From the NCBI GenBank assembly GCA_017504795.1, contig JAFVQM010000014.1:1-64000 (forward strand): 64,000 bases of DNA, given 5' to 3'. This document shows, piece by piece, positions 21,543-30,773 of the stretch. Every line of letters begins with the position of its first letter. Position 1 is the first letter of the stretch. A program made the translations under genes and the position numbers. The notes below the pieces were generated by a model. That model made no database searches. It was not told where the DNA came from and was given only the letters and a program-made list of their open reading frames with translations. Source of the DNA: Clostridia bacterium. GTDB lineage: Bacteria; Bacillota; Clostridia; Christensenellales; Borkfalkiaceae.

Positions 21543-22127
21543 ATGAAAAATCTATTTAACTTTACCGCAAAGCAAATTGCGGGAATAGCAGTTCTTCTTG
21601 CACTCGTTATCGTATTGCAAGCGGTAGGTGGGTCGATAACTATCGGCGCTGTTTCACTTAACTTTACGCTTATTCCCATAGTGCTAGGCGGTATTTTATT
21701 TGGCGCTACCGTTGGCGGAATTTTAGGTTTTGCTTGCGGTGTAGTTGTTTTAATTCAAGTAATTATGGGCTTAAACCCCTTTTACCTTGCTATTTGGTCA
21801 AACGACCCCGTTGTTACCACTTTAACTTGCATACTCAAAACCACCGTTGCAGGTATTTTGTGCGGTGTAGTGTATAAGTTAATTAGCAAAAAATCGCCCG
21901 TAGTTGCGCTGTTTACCGCATCAGCTATCGTTCCCGTAGTAAACACGGGGCTATTTATAGTAGGGTGCTTATTTATGTCGTCCGTTTACGGTATGAGCGA
22001 AGGTCAAAACGTTCTAGTATTTATACTAGTAGGTCTTGTAACTTTCAACTTCTTCTTTGAGTTTTTAGTAAACGTTATCGTTGCCCCTGCTCTTAAAAGG
22101 GTAATTAAAATCGTTAATAAGGAGTAA
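21543..22127 (+). CDS. ECF transporter S component, probably for pantothenate
   Basis: 194 residues, about six transmembrane helices, glycine-rich (FTLIPIVLGGILFGATVGGILGF, shown here in part as LIPIVLGGILFGA). This is the ECF-type S-component fold, which binds a vitamin and works with a shared EcfA/T module. The downstream gene is pantothenate kinase (coaX), 3 bases away, so pantothenate is the most likely substrate; this rests on context. GGAGG at 21535-21539 region sets the start at 21543 rather than at the longer ORF from 21483. The energising EcfA/EcfT genes are not in the window. Confidence 0.82.
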   Translation: MKNLFNFTAKQIAGIAVLLALVIVLQAVGGSITIGAVSLNFTLIPIVLGGILFGATVGGILGFACGVVVLIQVIMGLNPFYLAIWSNDPVVTTLTCILKTTVAGILCGVVYKLISKKSPVVALFTASAIVPVVNTGLFIVGCLFMSSVYGMSEGQNVLVFILVGLVTFNFFFEFLVNVIVAPALKRVIKIVNKE

Positions 22128-22130
22128 TTT

Positions 22131-22913
22131 ATGATACTTTGTATAGACGTTGGCAACACCAACATAAAATACGCCGTGTTTGACGGGGATATATTAAAAG
22201 CATCCTTCCGCGTATCGTCAAGGCATAGTAGAACTGCCGACGAGTACGGTGCAACCTTACTTAACCTTCTTGCAAGTAAAGATATTAAAACGCAAGATAT
22301 AAAGGGGATTATAATGTCTTCGGTTATACCGTCACTTAACTACACGATAAGCCATATGTGCGAATACTTTTTCGGTATTTCGCCTATGGCGGTTGGCGCA
22401 GGCATAAAAACCGGGCTTAACGTAAAGGCGGACAACCCCAAAGAAGTCGGTGCTGACATTATTGCAAACTGCGTAGGCGCTTTCCAAAAATACGGTGACG
22501 GCAAGCCTATGATAGTTATTGATTTTGGAACAGCCACCACTTTTGACGTGTTGACGGGAAGTGGCGAACTTATCGGCGTTGTTATTGCGCCGGGTATGAA
22601 GTCTTCACTTGAAAGTTTAGTAAGTAACACCGCGCAACTTCCTATGATAGAACTTCAAGCCCCCAAAACGGCAATACCTAAAAACACCAAAACGGCTATG
22701 CAAGCAGGTATAATATTCGGATTTGCAGGCTTGGTTGAAAACATAGTTAAAAAGATAAAAGAACAACTTGGCGTAGAAGAAATTTCAGTTACCGCAACGG
22801 GCGGTATGGGCGAAATTATCGCAAAAGAAGTTTCGTGTATTACAAGAATTGATAGATTACTTACTTTACAAGGCTTAAAACACCTTTACGAGATAAACAA
22901 TGAAAACCGTTAA
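22131..22913 (+). CDS. coaX: Type III pantothenate kinase
   Basis: 260 residues, full length. ASKHA-fold phosphate motif CIDVGNTNIKYAVFDG at the N-terminus, catalytic-domain motif MIVIDFGTATTFDVL (about 125-139), APGMKSSLESL and ATGGMGEII. It phosphorylates pantothenate in coenzyme A synthesis. It forms an operon with the presumed pantothenate S component upstream and overlaps ispG by 14 bases. Confidence 0.95.
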   Translation: MILCIDVGNTNIKYAVFDGDILKASFRVSSRHSRTADEYGATLLNLLASKDIKTQDIKGIIMSSVIPSLNYTISHMCEYFFGISPMAVGAGIKTGLNVKADNPKEVGADIIANCVGAFQKYGDGKPMIVIDFGTATTFDVLTGSGELIGVVIAPGMKSSLESLVSNTAQLPMIELQAPKTAIPKNTKTAMQAGIIFGFAGLVENIVKKIKEQLGVEEISVTATGGMGEIIAKEVSCITRIDRLLTLQGLKHLYEINNENR

Positions 22914-23943
22914 GATAGGCAACGTCACGATAGGCGGTAACAATAAAATTGCCGTTCAGTCTATGACGAATATTAAAACTGAATACGTAGATAGGGTAGT
23001 TTCTCAAATACTCGCGCTGGAAGAAAACGGTTGCGATATAGTTAGGGTTGCCGTGAAAGACGAGATGGACGCGTTATCCGTTAAAGAAATCAAAAAACAA
23101 GTATCTTGCCCGATAGTTTGCGATATCCATTTCGACTATAAACTTGCGATAAAATCTATTGAAAACGGCGCTGATAAAATAAGGATAAACCCCGGCAATA
23201 TAGGTAGCGAAGAAAACGTTAAAAAGGTTGCCGAGTGCTTAAAATATTACGGCGTTCCCGTTCGCGTTGGCTCTAACACGGGTAGCGTGGAAAAAGAATT
23301 TTTGAAAAAGTATGGCAAAAACGAAGTTTCACTCGTGGAAAGTGCGCTTAAAAACGTTTCAATACTTGAAAAATACGGCGTTCAAGATATCGTTATTTCG
23401 GCAAAGGCATCGTCAGTACCGTTGACCGTTAAAACGTATAGATACCTAAAATCTAAAACCGATTACCCCTTGCACCTTGGGGTTACCGAGGCAGGCACCT
23501 ACGAAAGCGGAGTGATAAAATCAAGCGTAGGGATAGGCTCGCTACTGCTTGACGGAATAGGAGATACGATAAGAGTAAGTTTATCGGCAGACCCTGTTTT
23601 AGAACCTTTAATTGCAAAGAAAATTATCCGTTCTTGCGGGCTTGATAGTAACTATTGCGAAGTGGTTTCTTGCCCGACTTGTGGCAGAACTGAGTACGAC
23701 TCGATAGGGCTTGCAAACAAGATAGAAAAGTTAACTGCAAACATCAAAAAACCACTTAAAGTTGCAGTAATGGGTTGCGTGGTAAACGGCCCCGGCGAAG
23801 CAAAGGACTGTGACGTTGGCATCGCGGGTTCAAAAGATTACTGTGTAATCTTCAAAAAAGGCGAAATATACAAAAAAGTTCCCTTTGAAAATGCAGAAAA
23901 AGAATTTATAAGAGAGATAGAAGAAATTGCAAAATCCTTGTGA
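22900..23943 (+). CDS. ispG: 4-hydroxy-3-methylbut-2-en-1-yl diphosphate synthase (flavodoxin)
   Basis: 347 residues, typical of the bacterial form. TIM-barrel start IGGNNKIAVQSMTNIKT, RINPGNIG, then the [4Fe-4S] cysteines in SCPTCGRTEYD and AVMGCVVNGPGEA. It carries out the penultimate step of the MEP isoprenoid pathway. It begins within coaX and its end overlaps the next gene by 17 bases. In Firmicutes ispG commonly precedes polC, and here the next gene is the polC remnant. Confidence 0.96.
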   Translation: MKTVKIGNVTIGGNNKIAVQSMTNIKTEYVDRVVSQILALEENGCDIVRVAVKDEMDALSVKEIKKQVSCPIVCDIHFDYKLAIKSIENGADKIRINPGNIGSEENVKKVAECLKYYGVPVRVGSNTGSVEKEFLKKYGKNEVSLVESALKNVSILEKYGVQDIVISAKASSVPLTVKTYRYLKSKTDYPLHLGVTEAGTYESGVIKSSVGIGSLLLDGIGDTIRVSLSADPVLEPLIAKKIIRSCGLDSNYCEVVSCPTCGRTEYDSIGLANKIEKLTANIKKPLKVAVMGCVVNGPGEAKDCDVGIAGSKDYCVIFKKGEIYKKVPFENAEKEFIREIEEIAKSL

Positions 23944-25435
23944 CAAAGTTTTAGAAGCGGTAAAAAACTTTCTTGGTGGCACGGTTGATATAAGAATAAA
24001 CTCAGCCGTTATAAAAAACGGGGAAGTTACCGTCAACTTAATATGCGACTCGGTAGTGAGTGAAGAAGATAGAGATTTAATAAAGAGTTCGTTTGAAAAC
24101 GAATTTTCCGCTATGCCGATAAATCTTAACTTTTCAAAGTCAATAGCCGATGCCGAAATTTGTAAAACTGCGGTTTTTAACTACTTGCAAACTCACTGTT
24201 TTTCGGTTGCTCACGCCATTGACAAAAATTCCGTTAAAATAATATCTGGTGGCAAAAAAATCAAGTATGAAATCGTCGTTTTAGACACCGTTAAGGAATA
24301 CCTAGAAAGAACGGGGGTAATACCGTTACTTAACGACTTTTTACATAGAGAGTACTGTAACTTTTTTGAAGGGGAAATTCGCGCGTCGTCGCATGACGAA
24401 AGCGCCCCCACGCTTGAAGACGATAGCGTTTTAGAAAGTGACGTTTTAGACCTTCAAGTAAGAAAGGTAAAAATGGCGGAAGTAGTTAAATTTTGTGACG
24501 ACGAGTTTTACGATACCGCAACCTATATTCAAGACGGAAAGGAAGTTTTAGGTAAATGCTATTTTGCAGGCACAGTCGTTGAAAAAGAAGAACGTGTTAG
24601 CAAAAAAGGAAACACCTATTATAGGCTTACGCTTGACGATAAGTCGTCAAAAATATCTGGCAGTTACTTTACTAGTGACAAGCAAAAACTACAAAAACTT
24701 CAAAAGATTGACGTAGGTAGCGTAATAATTGCCCGTGGCGAGATGGACGAGTTTGGTGGTAGAACTAGTTTTATAATAAAGGGCTATCATTTATGCGAGT
24801 TCCCAAGCGGATACAAGCCACAGTCACGCCCGTCAAAAAAACCGCCCGAAAAGTACACTTACGCTTTTCCAACCCCGTGTGAAACGAGTAAGCAAGACGA
24901 TTTCTTTACGTCGTCAAACACCCTTCCTAAATGGCTTACCGAAAAGGAATACGTGGTAGTGGATATTGAAACCACGGGAACTGACGTTACTAGTGATAAA
25001 ATTACTGAAATCGGCGCGGTGAGAATTAAAAACGGAGTAATACGCGAAACTTTTCAAATTCTTATCGACCCCGAAGTTTCGCTATCTAAACGCATAGTAG
25101 AACTAACAGGAATAACCGACGAAATGCTCGTAGGTAAACCCAAAATTCAAGACGCGTATCCCGACTTTATTAAATTTTTAGGCGACGCGGTTTTCGTTGC
25201 CCACAACGCCGACTTTGACTATCGCTTTTTGAAAAACGCAGGAAAACCCTTAGGGTATTTTGTTGAAAACGAGTGTGTAGACACGTTAGAAATTTCAAGA
25301 AAGAAACTCCCTTGGCTATCCAACCACAAGTTAAACACCGTTTGCGCTCACTTTAATATAGAATTCCGTCATCACCGTGCGCTTAGTGATGCATTTGCTA
25401 CTGCCGAGGCTTTGATTGAGTTAGCGAAACTTTAA
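23927..25435 (+). CDS. PolC-derived protein: N-terminal and OB domains plus DEDDh exonuclease, no polymerase
   Basis: 502 residues. Residues about 1-200 resemble the N-terminal region of Gram-positive DNA polymerase III PolC. About 205-300 is an OB-fold (GKCYFAGTVVEKEER, KISGSYFTSDKQK, IIARGEMDEFGGR) and about 325-500 a DEDDh 3'-5' exonuclease with VVDIETTG, AHNADFDYRFL and HRALSDAFAT. The PHP segments and the roughly 900-residue polymerase part of PolC are absent. It occupies the normal polC position between ispG and rimP. The protein ends exactly where palindromic element C begins; the stop codon lies in that element. TTG start, weak ribosome binding site, coupled to ispG. It may be a processed pseudo-polymerase or a functional exonuclease; a replicative PolC must be encoded elsewhere. 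Confidence 0.85.
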   Translation: MQNPCDKVLEAVKNFLGGTVDIRINSAVIKNGEVTVNLICDSVVSEEDRDLIKSSFENEFSAMPINLNFSKSIADAEICKTAVFNYLQTHCFSVAHAIDKNSVKIISGGKKIKYEIVVLDTVKEYLERTGVIPLLNDFLHREYCNFFEGEIRASSHDESAPTLEDDSVLESDVLDLQVRKVKMAEVVKFCDDEFYDTATYIQDGKEVLGKCYFAGTVVEKEERVSKKGNTYYRLTLDDKSSKISGSYFTSDKQKLQKLQKIDVGSVIIARGEMDEFGGRTSFIIKGYHLCEFPSGYKPQSRPSKKPPEKYTYAFPTPCETSKQDDFFTSSNTLPKWLTEKEYVVVDIETTGTDVTSDKITEIGAVRIKNGVIRETFQILIDPEVSLSKRIVELTGITDEMLVGKPKIQDAYPDFIKFLGDAVFVAHNADFDYRFLKNAGKPLGYFVENECVDTLEISRKKLPWLSNHKLNTVCAHFNIEFRHHRALSDAFATAEALIELAKL

Positions 25436-25555
25436 GGTCATATTTGCTAAATCTATCTGCGTTACTGCCGTCGTCGTGCGTCTGCAATGACCAAAAAGGT
25501 CTATTGCAACCACCCGTCTAGGCGAGCCTTGATATATTTGCAACTATGCCCTTAA
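25432..25555. repeat. Palindromic repeat element, copy C
   Basis: 124 bp with terminal repeats TTAAGGTCATA / TATGCCCTTAA (one mismatch) and centre GACCAAAAAGGTC at 25489-25501. The left end contains the stop codon of the PolC-derived gene. Confidence 0.75.
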
Positions 25556-25556
25556 T

Positions 25557-25680
25557 TTAAGAGTTTATTTACGGCGCAATACTGCGTTACTGCCACAAAG
25601 TTGTGTCCGCCACAACCAAAAAGGTTAGTGCCGACCACACTTTGTGTCGAGCCTTGTCTTGCTTGCAACTAAGCCCTTAA
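25557..25680. repeat. Palindromic repeat element, copy D, with a truncated copy behind it
   Basis: 124 bp in tandem with copy C: ends TTAAGAGTTTA / TAAGCCCTTAA and centre AACCAAAAAGGTT at 25614-25626. A further fragment CGCCGTGCGTCTGCAATGA (about 25704-25722) repeats part of copy C. The 445-bp gap 25436-25880 thus holds two and a half elements plus the rimP promoter and leader. Confidence 0.7.
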
Positions 25681-25779
25681 AGCAAGTTGTGAATAACTTA
25701 CGCCGTGCGTCTGCAATGATAAAAAGTTTCAGTTTTGTTATAAAAACCAAACAAATTTATAATAAATTATAAAAAACGC

Positions 25780-25808
25780 TTGCTAAATGGCGTTTTATAT
25801 GCTAAAAT
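25780..25808 (+). promoter_or_regulatory. Promoter of the rimP-nusA-infB operon
   Basis: TTGCTA (25780-25785), 17 bases, TAAAAT (25803-25808). Confidence 0.72.
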
Positions 25809-25835
25809 ACTTATGATTTAATACGATAGGCTAAG

Positions 25836-25861
25836 TTGAGAGTGTCAAAAGGCACTCTCAA
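25836..25861 (+). promoter_or_regulatory. Stem-loop in the rimP leader
   Basis: TTGAGAGTGTC pairs with GGCACTCTCAA over 11 bp (one G-U) around an AAAA loop, 19 bases before the rimP start. No long T run follows, so it is more likely an mRNA-stability or protein-binding element than a terminator. Confidence 0.5.
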
Positions 25862-25880
25862 ATTTATTTATAAGGGATAT

Positions 25881-26342
25881 ATGAAGTTCAAACCTAGTGA
25901 AGAAATTATCAATTTTTTAACTAAATACGCAAGTGAGTTAGGCGTTGAGATTGTTGACGTTGAAGTAAAGTCGGGCAAAAACCCCTATTTAACCGTTTTT
26001 ATCGATCGTGACGGTGGCGTTGATCTTGACACGCTTGAAAAGTTTCACAATCTTATAAACCTTCCGCTTGACGAGTTTGACCCGTACGATAGCCCTTACA
26101 CCTTAAACGTTTCTAGCCCCGGCATTGATAGACCGCTCAAAACCCAAAGGGACTTTGAAAGGAAGATGGGTTGTGACGTTGAAGTTAAACTTTACGCTCC
26201 GCTAGAAAAAGGCGTTAAATATTTTGAAGGCACGCTAGTAGGTTTTGAAAACGGCGTTGTAACCGTTAAAACCGAAAAGGGCGAAGTAATTTCATTAGAG
26301 CAATCAAAAATAGCAAAAATAAACGAAGCAGTGAAGTTTTAG
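25881..26342 (+). CDS. rimP: Ribosome maturation factor RimP
   Basis: 153 residues. N-terminal domain with YLTVFIDRDGGVDLDTLEKF-type motif (shown as VFIDRDGGVDLDTLEKF), the family signature YTLNVSSPGIDRPLKT, and a C-terminal SH3-like barrel (GTLVGFENGVVTVKTEKG). Assists 30S subunit assembly. The start is ATG 25881 (AAGGGA upstream), not the longer ORF from 25836, which would run through the leader stem-loop. First gene of the nusA operon. Confidence 0.95.
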   Translation: MKFKPSEEIINFLTKYASELGVEIVDVEVKSGKNPYLTVFIDRDGGVDLDTLEKFHNLINLPLDEFDPYDSPYTLNVSSPGIDRPLKTQRDFERKMGCDVEVKLYAPLEKGVKYFEGTLVGFENGVVTVKTEKGEVISLEQSKIAKINEAVKF

Positions 26343-26505
26343 TGTAGTCATAAATTATCCACACTTTAAGATATATGGTGTGTATATAGAAATTAGCAAG
26401 TCAAAATCAAAGTTTGATAATTACGACTTGCCCACCTATTATTAGGTACAACAAAACGTTAATAAAATTGGCAAGCCTATAAAAGGTTTGCACAAGGAGA
26501 AAATT
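26343..26505 (+). other. Structured spacer between rimP and nusA
   Basis: 163 bases, unusually long inside this operon. They contain four possible small stems: CACAC/GTGTG near 26361-26381, GCAAGTC (26396-26402) with GACTTGC (26425-26431), ACCTA (26434-26438) with TAGGT (26443-26447), and GCAAGCC (26471-26477) with GGTTTGC (26485-26491) just before the nusA AAGGAG. No ORF. Possibly a regulatory mRNA segment or processing site. Confidence 0.4.
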
Positions 26506-27603
26506 ATGGTAAACAAAGATTTTTTTGCAGCGCTTGACGAACTTTGCGCAAGCAAGGGTATTGAAAGGCAATCTTTTATCGACACTTTGCAATCGGCGCT
26601 TACGTCCGCGTATAAAAAATACGCCAAAGGCGACGCGAGTGACGTTGTAGTTAAACTTAACGACGAAAAGTGTTCTATAAGATTTTTCGCCACCAAACAA
26701 ATAGTTGACGTGGTTGAAGACCCTGATAAGCAAATCACGCTTGAAGAGGCTAAGGAACTTAAAAAGACCTATAAACTCGGCGACACTTACGAAAAGGAAT
26801 TCACACCCAAAGACTTTGGTCGTATTGCCGCTCAAACCGCAAAGCAAGTAGTTATGCAAAAAATTAGAGAGGCTGAAAGAAACAACACTATCTCCGAATT
26901 TGAAGATAAGGAAAACGAAATTCAGTCGGCTATCGTTAGAAAGGTTGAAAACGGCACCGTTTACGTTGAACTTTCGGGCGGTCAACTCGAAGGTGTAATG
27001 CTTCCGCAAGACCAAATCGTTGGCGAGAATTATGACGTTAATCAAAAAATCAACGTTTACGTTAAAAGAATTCGCCAAATCGGTAAAAATACTCAAATTC
27101 TCGTATCTCGCACGGCTACGGGGCTCGTTAAACGTTTCTTTGAAAACGAAGTTCCCGAAATCAAGCAAGGTATCGTTGAAATTAAAGCCGTTTCTCGTGA
27201 GGCTGGTCAAAGAAGTAAAATTGCAATATATAGTTCTGACCCGCAAATTGACGCGGTTGGCGCGTGCGTAGGTAATAAAGGTATGCGCGTAAACGCCGTT
27301 ATCGAGCAACTTGGCGGTGAGAAAATAGACATTATTCCGTGGAGTGAAGACCCGCTTGAATTTATCGCAAAGGCGTTAGCGCCTGCTAAGGTTTTAAGGG
27401 TTACCGCTATTGACGAAAAGTCGGCAAGAGTAGTAGTTCCTGACGATAAACTTTCACTCGCTATCGGTAGAGACGGGCAAAACGCTCGCTTAGCGGCACG
27501 CCTTACCGGTTGGAAGATTGACGTTAAGAGTGAGTCTAAAGCTATGGAAGAACTTCGCGAGGCGGAAGAACTTCAAGACCTTTCTGTAATTGACGAAGAA
27601 TAA
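26506..27603 (+). CDS. nusA: Transcription termination/antitermination protein NusA
   Basis: 365 residues, the short Firmicutes form without the C-terminal acidic repeats. N-terminal polymerase-binding domain (about 1-125), S1 domain (about 135-200), KH1 and KH2 (about 230-345, with VGACVGNKGMRV and LAIGRDGQNARLAARLTGWK). It binds RNA polymerase and nascent RNA. AAGGAG sets the start at 26506. Followed by ylxR after 9 bases. Confidence 0.97.
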   Translation: MVNKDFFAALDELCASKGIERQSFIDTLQSALTSAYKKYAKGDASDVVVKLNDEKCSIRFFATKQIVDVVEDPDKQITLEEAKELKKTYKLGDTYEKEFTPKDFGRIAAQTAKQVVMQKIREAERNNTISEFEDKENEIQSAIVRKVENGTVYVELSGGQLEGVMLPQDQIVGENYDVNQKINVYVKRIRQIGKNTQILVSRTATGLVKRFFENEVPEIKQGIVEIKAVSREAGQRSKIAIYSSDPQIDAVGACVGNKGMRVNAVIEQLGGEKIDIIPWSEDPLEFIAKALAPAKVLRVTAIDEKSARVVVPDDKLSLAIGRDGQNARLAARLTGWKIDVKSESKAMEELREAEELQDLSVIDEE

Positions 27604-27612
27604 GGAGTAGGT

Positions 27613-27882
27613 ATGGTTGAAAAGAAAGTACCTATGCGCACTTGTATCGCTTGCAGAACGGAAAGACCTAAGAAAGAACTTATTCGTATAGTAAAGACCA
27701 AAGACGGGGCTTTTACGGTAGATAAAACGGGTAAAGTTTCTGGTCGTGGTGCGTATCTGTGTGACGATAAGGCATGCGCCGAAAAGGTAATAAAGAAAAA
27801 GTTATTAAAACACGCTTTCGGCGTAGAAGTTTCCGAGGACGTATACGGTAAACTTACGGAGGAGTTCTTTGGAAAAGAGTAA
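27613..27882 (+). CDS. ylxR: YlxR/RnpM family RNA-binding protein
   Basis: 89 residues with the family start PMRTCIACRTERPKKELIRI and the GRGAYLC motif. YlxR (RnpM) binds nucleic acid; in Bacillus it has been linked to RNase P. AAGGAG upstream. It overlaps ylxQ by 14 bases in the conserved nusA-ylxR-ylxQ-infB order. Confidence 0.95.
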   Translation: MVEKKVPMRTCIACRTERPKKELIRIVKTKDGAFTVDKTGKVSGRGAYLCDDKACAEKVIKKKLLKHAFGVEVSEDVYGKLTEEFFGKE

Positions 27883-28198
27883 ACCGCTAAGTTATATAGG
27901 TTTTGCGCTACGAGCAAGAAAGGTGCGTTCTGGCGTTAACGCCATACAAACGCTTAAAGGTAACGTTTATTTATTGATAATTTGTAAAACCGCGTCGAAA
28001 AACACTTTTGACGACGCCGTTAAGTTATCAAAAAAATTCAACGCCCCGATAGTTATAAGCAACACCTATTTGGTACAAGATTTAGTTAAAAAAGAAAATT
28101 GCAAACTTCTGGCTATACAGGACGAATCGCTTGGAAATGCCGTTTTGCAAAATTTAGACAGTCATTTTCAAAAGTATTCGTGGAGGGATAATACCTGA
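27869..28198 (+). CDS. ylxQ: YlxQ, L7Ae-family ribosomal protein-like
   Basis: 109 residues with an L7Ae/L30e-like fold (IGFALRARKVRSGVNAIQTL, LLIICKTASKN, APIVISNTYLVQDL). It probably binds kink-turn RNA. TTG start at 27869 with GGAGGAG (27858-27864) inside the end of ylxR. Between ylxR and infB as in other Firmicutes. Confidence 0.92.
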   Translation: MEKSKPLSYIGFALRARKVRSGVNAIQTLKGNVYLLIICKTASKNTFDDAVKLSKKFNAPIVISNTYLVQDLVKKENCKLLAIQDESLGNAVLQNLDSHFQKYSWRDNT

Positions 28199-28199
28199 T

Positions 28200-30770
28200 A
28201 TGGAAATTAAAAAAGAAGAAAAGAAAGAATTTAACAGTATTAAAAATTTATCCGTTATTCTCAAAGAGAATAAAAGCGCTCAAATAGTAGGCGATTACAA
28301 GGCTTTTCAAAAATCTATTGATAAAAAGATTAGTGAAAAGTTAAAGGCTATGCGCGCTAAAAAGGCACAAGAAGAGGAGGCTAAAAAGCAAGAAGTAGCC
28401 CCCGTTCTTTCCGCGCCCGAAGTGGTAGAACCTAAGGTTGAAGAAAAACCTAAAAAAGAAGAAGTTAAGGTCGTAGAGCCAAAGGTAGAACAAGCGCCTA
28501 AGAAAGAAGAGAAAAAAGAAGAGATTAAAGTTGTAGAGCCTAAGGTTGAAGAAAAACCGCAAGTTGTGGAAGAAAAGCCTAAAACTCCTACCATACAAAA
28601 AACGGATAACCCAAATATCGTTATTATCGACGGTAAAAGGGTTTTCGTACCCCAAAAGCGCGAATACGTCGCAAAAGACGACGGCAGGGGTAAAAACTTC
28701 GATAAAAAGCCTTCTAAACCTACGGGTGACAGACCGCAAAAGCGCGAGTACGTAGCGCCCGGCGATAAAAAGCCGTTTGCTCCGTCTATAAAGAGCGCTC
28801 CGCCGGCGTACGTTCCCAAGGAAAGCACTAAGCAACAAGGCAAGAAGAAAAACGAAAGAAATAATTACGACGATAAAAAGGCTATCAATAAAAAGTCGCT
28901 TATCAAAGGTCAAGTATCTATTGACGATTTCGACGAGAATAAGTCTGGTTACAGAAAGATGAGAAAGGCGAAAGATAAGCGCCAAGAAGAAACGACGTCG
29001 GGTATCAAAATTGATAGAGCGGTTATAAATAAGGAAATTATCCCCGTAAAAGAACTTTCTGAACTCTTAGGCATTACCGCGGTAGAAATTACCAAACGCC
29101 TTTTCAAAGAAGGTATCTTAAAAACTATTAACGACTCTATCGACTACGATACCGCAGGCTTTATCGCGGCAGAACTCGGCATTGAACTCGAACTCAAACT
29201 CGACAAGACCGCGGAAGACGTTTTAAGTGAAGGTTTCAAGGACGACGAAGAAGACGAATCTAAACTTATTAAGCGCCCACCCGTCGTTACCGTTATGGGT
29301 CACGTTGACCACGGTAAAACTTCACTTCTTGATAGAATTAGAAACTCAAACGTTACGGCAGGCGAGGCGGGTGGTATAACCCAACATATCGGCGCGTACA
29401 CAGTTAACGTTAACGGTGAAACCGTTACTTTCTTAGATACGCCTGGTCACGCTGCGTTCACGGCTATGAGAGCGCGCGGTGCTCAAATGACGGATATTGC
29501 AATCATAGTAGTTGCGGCGGACGACGGTATTATGCCCCAAACTATCGAGGCTATTCACCACGCAAAAGCAGCAGGCGTAACTATTATAGTTGCGGCAAAC
29601 AAAATTGACAAACCTACTTCGGATATCGAAAGGGTTAAAAAAGGTCTTGCCGACCAAGAAATTTTGGTAGAAGAATGGGGTGGTGACGTTGCACTCGTTC
29701 CCGTTTCTGCAAAGACCGGTCAAGGTATAGACGAACTCTTAGAAACTATCGTATTATCCGCTGAAATGAAAGAACTCAAAGCCAACCCCGACCGTATGGC
29801 TAAGGGCGCTATCGTCGAGGCGAAACTCGATAAAGGTAAAGGCCCCGTGGCTACCGTACTCGTTCAAAAAGGTACGCTTAAAGTTGGCGACTACTTAGTT
29901 GCAGGCACTATCACGGGTAAAGTTAGAGCGATGGTTGACGATAAGGGTAGAAACGTTAAATCGGCAGGCCCGTCAATGCCCGTATCTATTTTAGGCTTAG
30001 AATCAGTTCCCAACGCTGGCGACAGTATATTTGCAGTAGAAGAGGCTAAACTCGGCGCACTCGTTGCAAGTGAAAGAAGAAATAAAGAAAGAGAAGATAT
30101 GATTAGAGAACAACAAAAAGTATCGCTTGACGACTTGTTCTCAAAGGTATCTTCGGGTGACTTAAAAACTCTTAATATTATCGTAAAAGCCGACGTTCAA
30201 GGTTCGGTTGAAGCAATTAAGCAATCGCTTACAGAACTATCTAACGACGAAGTTAAAGTTAGCGTTATCCACTCGGCAGTAGGTGCGATTTCGGAGACGG
30301 ACGTTAACCTTGCGGACTCGTCAAACTCGATTATTATCGGCTTTAACGTTAGACCTGATAGCAAGGCAAAAGCACTTGCTGAACAAAGCAAAATCGACAT
30401 TAAATTATATAGAGTTATCTACGAGGCGATTGACGACGTTACCAAGGCGCTTAAAGGTATGCTTGCGCCCAAGTTTAGCGACGTTTATATGGGTAAAGCC
30501 GAAGTTCGTGAAACGTTCAAAATTACGGGTGTCGGCACGGTTGCAGGTTGCTACGTTACTGACGGTAAAATCGTTCGTAACGGCAAACTTAGAATTTACC
30601 GTAACGACGTTATGATTTGTGAAGGAAACGTACTTCAACTCAAACGTTTCAAAGACGACGTTAAAGAAGTTCAACAAGGCTTTGAATGCGGTATGTCTAT
30701 CGAAAAGTTTGACGATATTAAAATAGGCGACTTTATCGAGTGCTATATCGTGGAAGAGCAAAAGGCGTAA
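28200..30770 (+). CDS. infB: Translation initiation factor IF-2
   Basis: 856 residues. The N-terminal region (about 1-280) is a Lys/Glu/Pro-rich linker with repeats such as [10 protein letters not shown] and QKREYVA, then the IF2-N domain ([20 protein letters not shown]). The GTPase domain has G1 [10 protein letters not shown]3 DTPGHAAF and G4 NKID, and domains II, III and the fMet-tRNA-binding C2 domain follow. It delivers initiator tRNA to the 30S subunit. Starts 1 base after the ylxQ stop, 3 bases before rbfA. Repeats in the linker may vary between strains. Confidence 0.98.
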   Translation: MEIKKEEKKEFNSIKNLSVILKENKSAQIVGDYKAFQKSIDKKISEKLKAMRAKKAQEEEAKKQEVAPVLSAPEVVEPKVEEKPKKEEVKVVEPKVEQAPKKEEKKEEIKVVEPKVEEKPQVVEEKPKTPTIQKTDNPNIVIIDGKRVFVPQKREYVAKDDGRGKNFDKKPSKPTGDRPQKREYVAPGDKKPFAPSIKSAPPAYVPKESTKQQGKKKNERNNYDDKKAINKKSLIKGQVSIDDFDENKSGYRKMRKAKDKRQEETTSGIKIDRAVINKEIIPVKELSELLGITAVEITKRLFKEGILKTINDSIDYDTAGFIAAELGIELELKLDKTAEDVLSEGFKDDEEDESKLIKRPPVVTVMGHVDHGKTSLLDRIRNSNVTAGEAGGITQHIGAYTVNVNGETVTFLDTPGHAAFTAMRARGAQMTDIAIIVVAADDGIMPQTIEAIHHAKAAGVTIIVAANKIDKPTSDIERVKKGLADQEILVEEWGGDVALVPVSAKTGQGIDELLETIVLSAEMKELKANPDRMAKGAIVEAKLDKGKGPVATVLVQKGTLKVGDYLVAGTITGKVRAMVDDKGRNVKSAGPSMPVSILGLESVPNAGDSIFAVEEAKLGALVASERRNKEREDMIREQQKVSLDDLFSKVSSGDLKTLNIIVKADVQGSVEAIKQSLTELSNDEVKVSVIHSAVGAISETDVNLADSSNSIIIGFNVRPDSKAKALAEQSKIDIKLYRVIYEAIDDVTKALKGMLAPKFSDVYMGKAEVRETFKITGVGTVAGCYVTDGKIVRNGKLRIYRNDVMICEGNVLQLKRFKDDVKEVQQGFECGMSIEKFDDIKIGDFIECYIVEEQKA

Positions 30771-30773
30771 ACT

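Noticed and set aside
26407..27309. 300-codon minus-strand ORF inside nusA
   Set aside because: Fully antisense to a clear nusA; composition is the mirror of the coding strand.
28307..28985. Two long minus-strand ORFs inside infB
   Set aside because: Complement of the Lys/Glu/Pro repeats of the IF-2 linker; no start signals.
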